A stretch of DNA of 12,134 nt from NCBI GenBank assembly GCA_030149625.1, contig JASLHP010000013.1:1-12134 (forward strand), written 5' to 3'. This stretch comes from Solirubrobacteraceae bacterium (GTDB lineage Bacteria; Actinomycetota; Thermoleophilia; Solirubrobacterales; Solirubrobacteraceae). Positions 6,103 to 12,134 of the stretch are shown here, piece by piece. Positions within the stretch are counted from its first letter, which is position 1. Each line of letters begins with the position of its first letter. The notes under the pieces were generated by a model. The model was not told the origin of the DNA and searched no databases. It saw nothing but the letters and a program-made list of their open reading frames with translations. A program made the translations under genes and the position numbers.

Positions 6103-7080
6103 TCATCCAAACGCTCCGCGGACGTATTCGCGCGTGCGCTCCGCGCGCGGGTCCTCGAACAGGTCGTGCGCGGTGCCGTACTCGACGAGGTCGCCGAGGT
6201 ACATGAACGCGACCTTGTCGGCGACGCGATGCGCCTGCGCGAGGTTGTGTGTGACGATCACGACCGCGAGATCGCGTCGCAGTTCGCCGATCAGCTCCTC
6301 GATCACGCCCGTGGAGATCGGGTCGAGCGCGCTGCACGGCTCGTCCATCAGCAGCACCTCGGGACGCGGCGCGATCGCGCGCGCGATGCAGAGCCGCTGC
6401 TGCTGGCCGCCGGACAGGCGCAGCGCGGGGCGGTCGAGCTCGTCGCGGACCTCCTCGTAGAGACCGGCGCGGCGCAGCGCGTCGATCACGAGCGGCTCGA
6501 GCTCGCGGCGGCCGGGGCGCTTGCGCCCCTGCTCGCGCAGCGCGAAGGCGACGTTGTCGAAGATCGACATCGGAAACGGGTTCGGCTGCTGGAAGACCAT
6601 CGCCACGCGCGAGCGCAGCGTCGTGTCGACGAGCTCGTGGATGTCCTCGCCGTCGAGCAGGATCTCCCCGGAGCGCGACGCGCTGGCGGTCAGCTCGGTG
6701 AGGCGGTTGAGCGTGCGTAGCAGCGTCGTCTTGCCGCAGCCGGAGGGACCGATCAGCGCGAGCACCTCGCCCTGGTGGACCGGCAGCGACACCGACTTGA
6801 CGGCGGGCTTGCCGGCGTAGGAGATGCTGACGTCGCGCAGGCTGAGGCGTTCCGGCCCCGCCGACGAGGCGACGCTGCGCACGGTCTCGCGCTCGGGCAC
6901 CGGCCGCGCGAGCGTGGGTGGGCGATCGAGCACGATCGTACGCACGGGCGGCACCACTCCGGGAGCCGGCGCGGGCTCGCCCGGCTGGCCGAGCGTGGAC
7001 AGCGGCTCGCTCGTCAGCGGCTGCGCGCTCCCCTCAGGCGTCAAGCTCCAAGGATCCAGAACCATCTCGTCAGCTCTCAT
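6103..7080 (-). CDS. pstB: Phosphate import ATP-binding protein PstB
   Basis: PstB hydrolyses ATP to drive phosphate import through PstC and PstA at the inner face of the membrane. From ATG 7080 the protein has 325 aa. ABC motifs: Walker A GPSGCGKTT (111-119), Q-loop and the PstB hallmark FQQPNPFPMSIFDNV (163-177), signature LSGGQQQR (222-229), Walker B LLMDEP (243-248) with SALDP (250-254), and switch His278 in VTHN. About 75 residues of Pro-rich N-terminal extension precede the usual PstB start (around RLSLRDVSISYAG, 78-90), which is unusual for this family of about 250-260 aa. GTG codon 67 or ATG 7065 could be the true start, though the extension's frame is open and in typical codon use. 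A GGAG lies ten bases before ATG 7080. Confidence 0.93.
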   Translation of the reverse strand: MRADEMVLDPWSLTPEGSAQPLTSEPLSTLGQPGEPAPAPGVVPPVRTIVLDRPPTLARPVPERETVRSVASSAGPERLSLRDVSISYAGKPAVKSVSLPVHQGEVLALIGPSGCGKTTLLRTLNRLTELTASASRSGEILLDGEDIHELVDTTLRSRVAMVFQQPNPFPMSIFDNVAFALREQGRKRPGRRELEPLVIDALRRAGLYEEVRDELDRPALRLSGGQQQRLCIARAIAPRPEVLLMDEPCSALDPISTGVIEELIGELRRDLAVVIVTHNLAQAHRVADKVAFMYLGDLVEYGTAHDLFEDPRAERTREYVRGAFG

Positions 7081-7192
7081 CGAGCACAATCTCCATTGCC
7101 TTGACTTTGGCCATCAGAGCACTGAGGTTAGCGCCTTTTCCTCGGAAATGCCAGCAGTTCTTCCGGGTCGAGCGGATCTCGCACAGCGCATT

Positions 7193-7316
7193 CCTTCCGC
7201 GCATCGCTACACGACCGCGCCGATGGAAGCGACGCCCGTCGCGCGCACCTGCGCCCTTCCGCGCATCGCTACACGACCGCGCCGATGGGAGCGACGCCCG
7301 TCGCGCGCGCCTGCGC
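7193..7316. repeat. Tandem 62-base duplication of the pstA 3' end
   Basis: Unit 7255-7316 holds the last pstA codons, its stop and eleven bases beyond. Unit 7193-7254 is a head-to-tail copy identical at 60 of 62 bases, differing at 7227/7289 and 7247/7309 (A in the copy, G in the gene on the plus strand). On the coding strand the gene carries C and the copy T; read in the pstA frame these would be Ala to Val and Pro to Ser. The copy includes a second TAG. Because 62 is not a multiple of three, the copy does not extend pstA. With the remaining 7081-7192, where I see no other feature, it makes up the unusually wide pstA-pstB gap of 188 bases. Confidence 0.93.
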
Positions 7317-8312
7317 ACGACCGATCCTGTCGACGATCAGGTTCAGCACGAGCACGAAGATCAACAGCACGAACGCGGCGGCGTATGCCTTCTGCGGCGC
7401 GCCGCCTTCGCCCGCGGGCGAGTTTTCGTAGACGTAGCTGGTCAGCGAGGAACCCGTGCCGCGCAGCACGTCGATGCCCGGGAACGACCCCTCGGTTTCG
7501 ATGCGCAGCGTGCTGCCGAGCAGCAGCAGCACGATCGCGGTGGAGCCGATGATGCGGCTGATCCCGAGCGTCGCGCCCGTCGCGATGTTCGAGCGCACGC
7601 TTGGCAGGAGCACGCGGCGGATCGTCGTGATGCGCGTCTTGCCGAGCGCGAACGCCGCCTCGCGCTGGTGGCCCGGTACGGCCTGCAGCCCGTCGCGCGT
7701 GGCCGCGTAGATCGGCGGCAGCGCGAGCAGCGACATCATCGCGCCGGCGGCGAAGAACGAGTTTCCGTAGACGCCGCCGCCTTCGGCCGTGAACGAGAAC
7801 GGCGCGAGCAGCGGCAGCTGGAACAGCGCGAGCCCGAAGATCGCGATCACGATGTCGGGCGTTCCGGCGACGATCTCGATGCTCGACTCGATCACGCGCG
7901 CGAGTAGATTGATCGCCCGCCCGCCCTGCCCGTACTCCGCTATCCACACGGCCGCCGAGAGCGCGAGCGGCAGCGCGAGCACGATCCCGACGAGCGTCAA
8001 CAGCATCGTCCCCAGCAGCGGGTCGAGGAAGCCTCCCGAGCCGGCCTGGTCGGAGCTGACCTGCGGGCGGCCGAAGATCAGGCTGGGACGCAGGTACTGG
8101 ATGCCGCGGTAGCCCATGTAGAGCACGATCGCGCCGGCGATCACGCACAGCGAGATGCCGGCGATCCAGGCGGCGGCGAGCATCAGCCGGTCGCCCCAGC
8201 GCCAGCTCGTCGGCGAGGAGCGCCGGCCCTGGCTGGGGCCGCCTTTGCCCGAGGCGGGACGGGGATCGCGCCACCCCCAAATCCATCCCGATGTCGACGC
8301 GGGCAGCCTCAT
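7269..8312 (-). CDS. pstA: Phosphate ABC transporter permease PstA
   Basis: PstA is one of the two membrane channel subunits of the phosphate importer. The 347-aa protein starts at ATG 8312, overlapping the pstC stop as ATGA. Its first 40 residues are a soluble Ser/Gly/Trp/Arg-rich leader not typical of the family. Membrane helices follow at about 43-65, 100-125, 140-168, 184-204, 247-266 and 308-328. The BPD permease EAA loop that contacts PstB is REAAFALGKTRITTIRRVLLP (from 217; E218, G224). Other family landmarks are GTMLLTLVGIVLALPLALSAA (101-121), ESSIEIVAGTPDIV (142-155) and ISRIIGSTAIVLLL (251-264), close to the canonical PstA 'ESVAGVPSIV' and 'ALGETAP' regions. The stop lies inside a tandemly duplicated segment. 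Confidence 0.94.
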   Translation of the reverse strand: MRLPASTSGWIWGWRDPRPASGKGGPSQGRRSSPTSWRWGDRLMLAAAWIAGISLCVIAGAIVLYMGYRGIQYLRPSLIFGRPQVSSDQAGSGGFLDPLLGTMLLTLVGIVLALPLALSAAVWIAEYGQGGRAINLLARVIESSIEIVAGTPDIVIAIFGLALFQLPLLAPFSFTAEGGGVYGNSFFAAGAMMSLLALPPIYAATRDGLQAVPGHQREAAFALGKTRITTIRRVLLPSVRSNIATGATLGISRIIGSTAIVLLLLGSTLRIETEGSFPGIDVLRGTGSSLTSYVYENSPAGEGGAPQKAYAAAFVLLIFVLVLNLIVDRIGRAQARATGVAPIGAVV

Positions 8313-9298
8313 CCGCGTGTCTGGTACTTGCGCAGCGGCAGCTTGACGAGATACCCGGTGACGGACAGCGCGAACGCCGAGAACAGCAGCAGCAGCGCGA
8401 ATCCGTATACGGCAGCGCCCAGCGCGGGCGAGCTGACGCCGTCGCGGTAATCCACGATCGCCGAGGCGAGCGTGCGCAGTGGCTCGTAGAAGAACGTGAG
8501 CCCGTCGCCGGGCCGCGGGCTGAACGTCTTGCCGCCGGAGACCATCTGGATCATCACGGCCTCGCCGAGCGCGCGCGCGGTCGCGAGCACGGCTGCCGCT
8601 ACGATCGCGGGCCGGATCGCCTTCAGCGTCACGGCGCGCACGGCGCGCAGAGGATTGAGCCCGAGCGCCACCGCCCCCTCGCGCCACGACGGCGGCACCG
8701 ACGCGAGCGCCTCGCAGATCAGCGCGATCATGATCGGCGTGATCATCACCGTGAGGATCACGGCGGTCACGCCGAGCCCGGCGCCGGTCAGTTGCACGAC
8801 GCCCTGCATCGATTCCTTTTCGTGCAGGCCAATCAGGTGGTTGCCGACGAACGGCACGAGCACGAGGATCCCGATCAGGCCGTAGATGACGGACGGCACC
8901 GACGCGAGCAGGCGCACCATCGGGATGACCACCCGGCTGACGCGCGTGGGCGCAAGCTCGACGATGAACACGGACGCGAGCACCGCGATCGTCAGCCCCA
9001 GCACGACCGCGATCGCGGTCGTCAACAGCGTGCCGTAGATCAGCGGCCAAGCGCGCAGGTGAAACACGGACGCCGCCGGGTTGCTCGTCGCGGCGGTCAT
9101 CTTGTTGATCTCCGCTTCGACGTCGCCGCCGCCGAGCACCCAGCTGAGCCCGTTGTGCTCGAACAGCGGCCACGCGCGTTTGAAGACGAACACGACGATC
9201 GCGATCACGCCGACGCCGATCAGCAAAGACACCGCGCCGAGCAGACGCTCGGCGCGGTGATCCGGCCACGGCTTGCGCAGCCGCTCAATCATTGCCAC
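8309..9298 (-). CDS. pstC: Phosphate ABC transporter permease PstC
   Basis: PstC pairs with PstA to form the phosphate channel. The 329-aa protein, of normal length, has an N-terminal helix at 18-39 (AERLLGAVSLLIGVGVIAIV…), a periplasmic loop, then GTLLTTAIAVVLGLTIAVLAS (89-109) and RLLASVPSVIYGLIG (129-143), the PstC 'LAGIPSVVYG' region. The EAA loop REGAVALGLNPLRAVRAVTL (206-225) leads into ARALGEAVMI (241-250), which matches the conserved 'RALGETMAV' of PstC. A final helix lies at about 294-317. The start is GTG 9298; ATG 9292 is an in-frame alternative two codons in, and GGGG just upstream could serve either. The pstS stop is 55 bases upstream, and the pstA start overlaps its stop. Confidence 0.94.
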   Translation of the reverse strand: MAMIERLRKPWPDHRAERLLGAVSLLIGVGVIAIVVFVFKRAWPLFEHNGLSWVLGGGDVEAEINKMTAATSNPAASVFHLRAWPLIYGTLLTTAIAVVLGLTIAVLASVFIVELAPTRVSRVVIPMVRLLASVPSVIYGLIGILVLVPFVGNHLIGLHEKESMQGVVQLTGAGLGVTAVILTVMITPIMIALICEALASVPPSWREGAVALGLNPLRAVRAVTLKAIRPAIVAAAVLATARALGEAVMIQMVSGGKTFSPRPGDGLTFFYEPLRTLASAIVDYRDGVSSPALGAAVYGFALLLLFSAFALSVTGYLVKLPLRKYQTRG

Positions 9299-9327
9299 CC
9301 CAGCTCATATCCAGCGGGCATGGCTTG

Positions 9328-9351
9328 GCCGGCGCTCGATCATGCTCCGGC
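9328..9351. other. Stem-loop in the pstS-pstC gap
   Basis: GCCGG (9328-9332) pairs with CCGGC (9347-9351), and GC (9334-9335) with GC (9344-9345), around one mismatch and an 8-base loop. It begins just after the tandem stop codons of pstS (TAG TAG, minus strand, 9351-9356). Such hairpins often protect the 3' end of the binding-protein message or partly terminate transcription, so that PstS exceeds PstCAB. Confidence 0.45.
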
Positions 9352-9353
9352 TA

Positions 9354-10169
9354 CTACCCGATCACGACCCACTGGCTGGCGATGATCTTCTTCGCCGCGC
9401 CCGAGTGGTCGACCCAGTTGATGAACCCGGCCGACGCTCCCGTGGCGGGGCCTTTCGTCACCTCGTAGAAGACGGCCACGCCACCGTACTGCCCGGAAGC
9501 GGCGGTCGTCTGGTTGCAGGCGATGCCGTTGAACTCGACCGAGTTCAGGCCGCCTTTGTTGGCTTGGTAGTTCGACAGGAAGCCGATCCCGGAAGGCGAG
9601 TTTTCGACTTCCTGGCGCATCAGACCCTCGGTCGCCTCTTCGGTGGCGCTCGACACGACGCTTTTGCCTTCCAGCAGCAGCGACTTGAAGCTCGTCAGCA
9701 CGCCGGCGACCGCCGTGCGCGTGAACACGGTGATCGGACCGGTGGACGTCGCGCCGGGCACTTCGCTCCAGCTCTTGGTCTTGCCGGTGAAGATCGACGT
9801 GACCTGCTTCTGAGTGAGGTTGCTGAGCGTGTTCGTTTTGTTCGTGACGACGCAGATCGCGTACTTGGCGATCGGGTAGAACGTCAGCCCGGCGTCGGCG
9901 CTGGTCGGTTCCTGAGCGACGTCGGCGATCGTGTCGCTGCCGCTTTTGACGTTGTTGATGCCGACGGTGGTGCCGCCCTGCGCGATCTTGAAGCGGACCT
10001 TGTGCGGGTGCAGCTTCACGTACTTGGCCGCGAGCAGCGACACGAGCGGGTAGGAGGATGTGGCGCCGCTGATCGTGACGAGCGCGGTGGCGTTGGCGGC
10101 TACAGGCGCCGCGACCCCGACCACGCCAGCCACCGTGAGGGCGACGGAGAGACGGCGGATTCGATGCAT
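9354..10169 (-). CDS. pstS: Phosphate ABC transporter substrate-binding protein PstS
   Basis: PstS captures phosphate outside the membrane and delivers it to PstCA. The 271-aa protein begins at ATG 10169, with GGAG ten bases upstream. Residues 1-28 form a Sec signal peptide (RIRR, hydrophobic core, cleavage near ANA-TA). There is no lipobox cysteine, so it would be soluble rather than lipid-anchored. Ligand-site segments: SGATSSYPLV (34-43, canonical 'GAGASF/YP'), QGGTTVGINNVKSGSDTIADVAQEP (64-88), and FTRTAVAGVLTSF (149-161), in the place of the family's 'R-x3-SGT-x3-F'. GIGFLSNYQA (194-203) matches the later 'GIGY' motif. It is shorter than enteric PstS (about 320 aa). The first gene of the operon, pstSCAB order. 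Confidence 0.9.
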   Translation of the reverse strand: MHRIRRLSVALTVAGVVGVAAPVAANATALVTISGATSSYPLVSLLAAKYVKLHPHKVRFKIAQGGTTVGINNVKSGSDTIADVAQEPTSADAGLTFYPIAKYAICVVTNKTNTLSNLTQKQVTSIFTGKTKSWSEVPGATSTGPITVFTRTAVAGVLTSFKSLLLEGKSVVSSATEEATEGLMRQEVENSPSGIGFLSNYQANKGGLNSVEFNGIACNQTTAASGQYGGVAVFYEVTKGPATGASAGFINWVDHSGAAKKIIASQWVVIG

Positions 10170-10197
10170 TGAAGAGAGGCTCCGTTTCGGAAGTCGA

Positions 10198-10215
10198 TTG
10201 ACATTTGGTTGACAG
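10198..10215 (-). promoter_or_regulatory. PHO-box-like direct repeat upstream of pstS
   Basis: On the minus strand CTGTCAA (10215 to 10209) is followed by ATGTCAA (10204 to 10198): the hexamer TGTCAA is repeated exactly with an 11-base period, 29 to 46 bases before the pstS ATG. PhoB/PhoP-type response regulators bind 11-base-period direct repeats, and the E. coli half-site is CTGTCA. This is a likely phosphate-starvation site, though no good -10 follows it toward pstS. Confidence 0.5.
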
Positions 10216-10237
10216 CGTGAGGGGCGGAACATAGCAT
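10209..10237 (+). promoter_or_regulatory. Promoter-like -35/-10 for the divergent envelope genes
   Basis: TTGACA (10209-10214) is a perfect -35 hexamer, with a 17-base spacer to TAGCAT (10232-10237, four of six matches to TATAAT). It points toward the gene at 10369, giving a leader of about 125 bases. The -35 is also one half of the PHO-box-like repeat, so regulator binding and polymerase contact would coincide. Confidence 0.4.
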
Positions 10238-10258
10238 ATCCCCACAGATCTGATCGAC

Positions 10259-10287
10259 ATTAGCTATTTTATGTTTTAGATCTGCAA
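10259..10287 (-). promoter_or_regulatory. Possible pstS promoter
   Basis: On the minus strand TTGCAG (10287 to 10282), a 17-base spacer and GCTAAT (10264 to 10259) form an imperfect sigma-70-type promoter in the only AT-rich stretch of the region. It would leave a leader of about 85 bases that includes the PHO-box-like repeat. Nearby CAGATCTG (10245-10252) and AGATCTG (10278-10284) repeat at a 32-base distance. Confidence 0.25.
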
Positions 10288-10368
10288 AGCTGGAAACCGC
10301 GCCGCGGCGCGAAGCCCGTTCGTCTCGGGCTCGGCCGTAGCGTTTATTCCATAATTCCGCTCCACTCG

Positions 10369-11367
10369 ATGAACAACACGCCAGAAAACGAAAAGTCTCT
10401 CTCGCCCGCGCAATCGCCCGCGGAGGGCGACTCGCGCTCCGGCGAGCGCTCGAGCTTGCGCGCGCCGTCAGCTCGCGTGACCGCCGCGCTGGCCGCGGCG
10501 ATGCTCGCGGCCGGCGTCGCGCTGGGCGCGGCGATCGGACCGGCTCCGACCCCGTCCCAGGCCGACCCGAGCCTGCCGGCGCTGATCGCGTCGCTGGCGC
10601 GCGGCGAGGCGGCACGGGCGGCGGCGGCCGCCGCTTCAGCCACCGCAACGACGGCGAGCGACGAAGCGGCGCCGACGCGCAGACGGCACAAGCGCAGGCA
10701 CAGAAACGCGGGCTCCGAAGAAGCGTCGAGCGCCGCGGCGACGCCGGAAACGGAAACGACGGCGCCGACGTCCACCACGCCGGCCTCGACGACGCCGGCG
10801 AGCAAGCCCAAGGCGAGCACGCTGGCGCCGGTGACGCACGTGTGGCTGATCGAGCTCGCGGGCACCTCGTTCGCCTCCGCGATCGCCCAGCCCGCGGCGG
10901 CCCCCTACATAGATACCGAAGCGATTCCGGCGGGGACGCTGCTGAGCGACTGGTCGGGACTCGACGGCGGCGCCTTCGCGAACGAGACGGCGCTGACGGC
11001 GAGCACGCCGCCACAGCTGCTCGACACGATCGTGCAGCCGCCGTGCCCGGAAGGGGCGGCGGGCACGGCGTGCGCGACGGAAGCCGGCGCGCTGAGCGCG
11101 GCCGATGAATTCCTGAAGACGACGGTGCCGACGATCACGGCGAGCGCGGACTTCCGCGAAAGCGGCCTGATCGTGGTCACGTTCGCGTCTATCGGCCAGG
11201 CGACCGCGACGGGTCTGCCCGCGGGCGCGGCGACCGCGACGCTCACCAGTCAGCCTCCGGCGGGCGTGCTGCTGATCTCGCCGTTCGCGGCGACAGGCGC
11301 GCACTCGTCCGTCAAGTTCAACTCGACTTCACCGAAGCAGAGCCTCGAAAAGCTGCTGCGGCGATGA
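10369..11367 (+). CDS. N-terminally anchored, phosphoesterase-like protein lacking catalytic motifs
   Basis: The 332-aa protein starts at ATG 10369 (no clear ribosome site; CATAAT lies 13 bases upstream). It has a cytoplasmic leader, one membrane helix at 37-57, an Ala-rich segment (69-93), a basic patch RRRHKRRHR (104-112), a Thr/Ser/Pro linker (125-152) and an extracellular domain (155-332). That domain follows the layout of the acid phosphatase/phosphoesterase family: HVWLIELAGTSFASAI…APYI…GTLLSDW (157-195), ADEFLKTTVPTI…GLIVVTF (245-272) and VLLISPF…GAHSSVKFNSTSPKQSLEKLL (300-330). Where active members have 'MENHS', 'HPSLPNY', 'TFDE' and 'NHYSLL', it has LAGTS, DGGAFAN, TFASI and NSTSPKQSL, so it is probably not an enzyme. 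C226 and C235 may form a disulfide. It diverges from pstS; the family call is by pattern only. Confidence 0.65.
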   Translation: MNNTPENEKSLSPAQSPAEGDSRSGERSSLRAPSARVTAALAAAMLAAGVALGAAIGPAPTPSQADPSLPALIASLARGEAARAAAAAASATATTASDEAAPTRRRHKRRHRNAGSEEASSAAATPETETTAPTSTTPASTTPASKPKASTLAPVTHVWLIELAGTSFASAIAQPAAAPYIDTEAIPAGTLLSDWSGLDGGAFANETALTASTPPQLLDTIVQPPCPEGAAGTACATEAGALSAADEFLKTTVPTITASADFRESGLIVVTFASIGQATATGLPAGAATATLTSQPPAGVLLISPFAATGAHSSVKFNSTSPKQSLEKLLRR

Positions 11368-12044
11368 CAACTCAATCAACCAACGAACGGAGACCCCCGT
11401 TGCATCTCATCGAACCAGCACACCGCAAAGCGTCATGGTGGCTTGCCGCGATCGCGGGCTTTGTGGCCCTGCTGCTCGCGATCCCGGCCGTCAGCCATGC
11501 CGAAGAACCTAACCCCAACAACTACAGCTGCATTGGCAAGCTAGCCGCGGGCGAACCCGAAGAAGGCAACGAAGAACAGCCGGTGCAGTACTCGTTCTAC
11601 TGCAACGGGCCGATCACGGGCTACCAACTGCAGTCGCAGATTCCCGTGACTGGGGTCCAGGGCCAGCCGTCGCTGACCTCCAACGCGACCAGCAAGCCGC
11701 TGTCGGACACGTTCTCCTGCTCCGGCGAATTCCCGGGCTTCGCGGCCAACTGCGTCGGCCTCGCCAAGCAGGGCTACGAGACGATCACCGGACAGGTCTC
11801 GATCGGCACGAAGCTGTGCGCCGAGCCGCGAATCGACCCGCTGTTGACGGTCACCTACGCCTACCTCGAAAAGGGCGTCGTCACGCAGGCGATCTCCGGG
11901 CCGTTCGACCTCGGCCGCCCGGCGGGCTGCCCGGCCGACGCCGACTCCGGCTACAGCCGCTTCAACCCGAAGCCGGCGGCCGTGAGCCACAAGCAGAAAT
12001 CGGGCAAGAAGAACAAGAGCAAGAGCAAGAAACAGAAGAAGTAA
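11364..12044 (+). CDS. Secreted six-cysteine protein with lysine-rich tail
   Basis: The 226-aa protein starts at ATG 11364, overlapping the previous stop as ATGA. An in-frame TTG at 11400 is preceded by CGGAG and would still leave a complete signal peptide. The hydrophobic segment at 25-42 ends in AVSHAEE, a good signal peptidase I site near residue 46. The mature part has six cysteines (56, 80, 119, 130, 152, 189), which could make three disulfides, in a probable beta-rich domain of about 145 residues (YSFYCNGPITGYQLQ, FSCSGEFPG). The last 17 residues (210-226) are mostly Lys, Ser, Gln, Asn and Gly, ending in KSKSKKQKK. I recognise no family. The tail could bind cell-wall polyanions such as teichoic acids, DNA or polyphosphate; this is inference from charge. 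Coupling to the phosphoesterase-like gene suggests a shared role. Confidence 0.75.
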   Translation: MTTQSTNERRPPLHLIEPAHRKASWWLAAIAGFVALLLAIPAVSHAEEPNPNNYSCIGKLAAGEPEEGNEEQPVQYSFYCNGPITGYQLQSQIPVTGVQGQPSLTSNATSKPLSDTFSCSGEFPGFAANCVGLAKQGYETITGQVSIGTKLCAEPRIDPLLTVTYAYLEKGVVTQAISGPFDLGRPAGCPADADSGYSRFNPKPAAVSHKQKSGKKNKSKSKKQKK

Positions 12045-12134
12045 GCCATCGCGGGGCCATCGGTTCGGCTGGGCGCGGCCCGGCGCTCTCCGGCCCCGAG
12101 CAAGCTCGACCACAATCGCCCGGGCGGCGTCGCG
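12045..12134. other. Unassigned end segment with a loose inverted repeat
   Basis: No gene is supported here. CGGGGCC (12052-12058) and GGCCCCG (12092-12098) could pair around a 33-base, itself GC-rich, loop and might end the plus-strand operon, but in DNA this GC-rich such a pairing is weak evidence. Confidence 0.2.

Noticed and set aside
7070..7204. Minus-strand 44-codon frame from ATG 7204 overlapping the pstB start by 11 bases
   Set aside because: It starts inside the duplicated pstA tail, has no ribosome site, and shows no family likeness; it may be chance in a GC-rich gap. I did not annotate it as a gene.
8313..9269. Minus-strand extension of the pstA frame upstream to 9269
   Set aside because: This part lies in the wrong frame across pstC and is Arg-rich; pstA proper starts at ATG 8312 with an ATGA overlap.
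12052..12098. Rho-independent terminator after the last plus-strand gene
   Set aside because: The 7-bp arms are 33 bases apart with no T-tract and are expected by chance in this base composition; kept only as an uncertain segment.
1..12134. CRISPR array, tRNA, rRNA or insertion sequence
   Set aside because: No spaced direct repeats of array type, no cloverleaf or rRNA-like segment, and no transposase frame or terminal inverted repeats were seen.

Overview
The window is very GC-rich, tightly packed, and uses GTG and TTG starts and 4-base ATGA/GTGA overlaps freely. Together with the proline/alanine-rich TatA and the mix of secreted Ala/Thr-rich proteins, this suggests an actinobacterium, most likely class Thermoleophilia (Solirubrobacterales type). 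That placement is an inference from gene style and was not tested by a search.

Left part (1-2048, minus strand): a trehalose block in the order otsB (trehalose-6-phosphate phosphatase), a small four-helix membrane protein, and a GT4-like glycosyltransferase that runs off the left edge. No otsA is in the window. Diverging from otsB across only 20 bases (2069-3154, plus strand) are two half-length TauE/SafE-type membrane proteins of 126 aa each, overlapping by 4 bases, followed by tatA. A short GC-rich hairpin closes tatA against the convergent next gene.

Middle (3187-4868, minus strand): a Phd/YefM-type antitoxin, a VapC-type PIN toxin whose reading frame has no ATG, GTG or TTG at its N-terminus, and a secreted protein of an uncharacterised family with two conserved-looking cysteines.

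Core (4936-10169, minus strand): a complete phosphate uptake operon pstS-pstC-pstA-pstB. It continues into two zinc-ribbon genes, one membrane-anchored and one coiled-coil, which overlap by 4 bases and share the same CxxC-x10-CxxC spacing. No phoU is present. A stem-loop lies between pstS and pstC. The 3' end of pstA, including its stop codon, has been tandemly duplicated (62 bases, 60 identical) in front of pstB.

Right part (10369-12044, plus strand): diverging from pstS across a 199-base control region are two coupled genes. One is an N-terminally anchored protein resembling the acid phosphatase/phosphoesterase family (alkaline phosphatase superfamily) but apparently without its catalytic and metal-binding residues. 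The other is a secreted six-cysteine protein with a lysine-rich tail. The control region holds an 11-base-period direct repeat resembling a PHO box and promoter-like hexamers on both strands.

The most system-like reading is a phosphate module: PstSCAB imports phosphate, while the two zinc-ribbon proteins and the divergent envelope pair are unknown partners that may share phosphate-starvation control.
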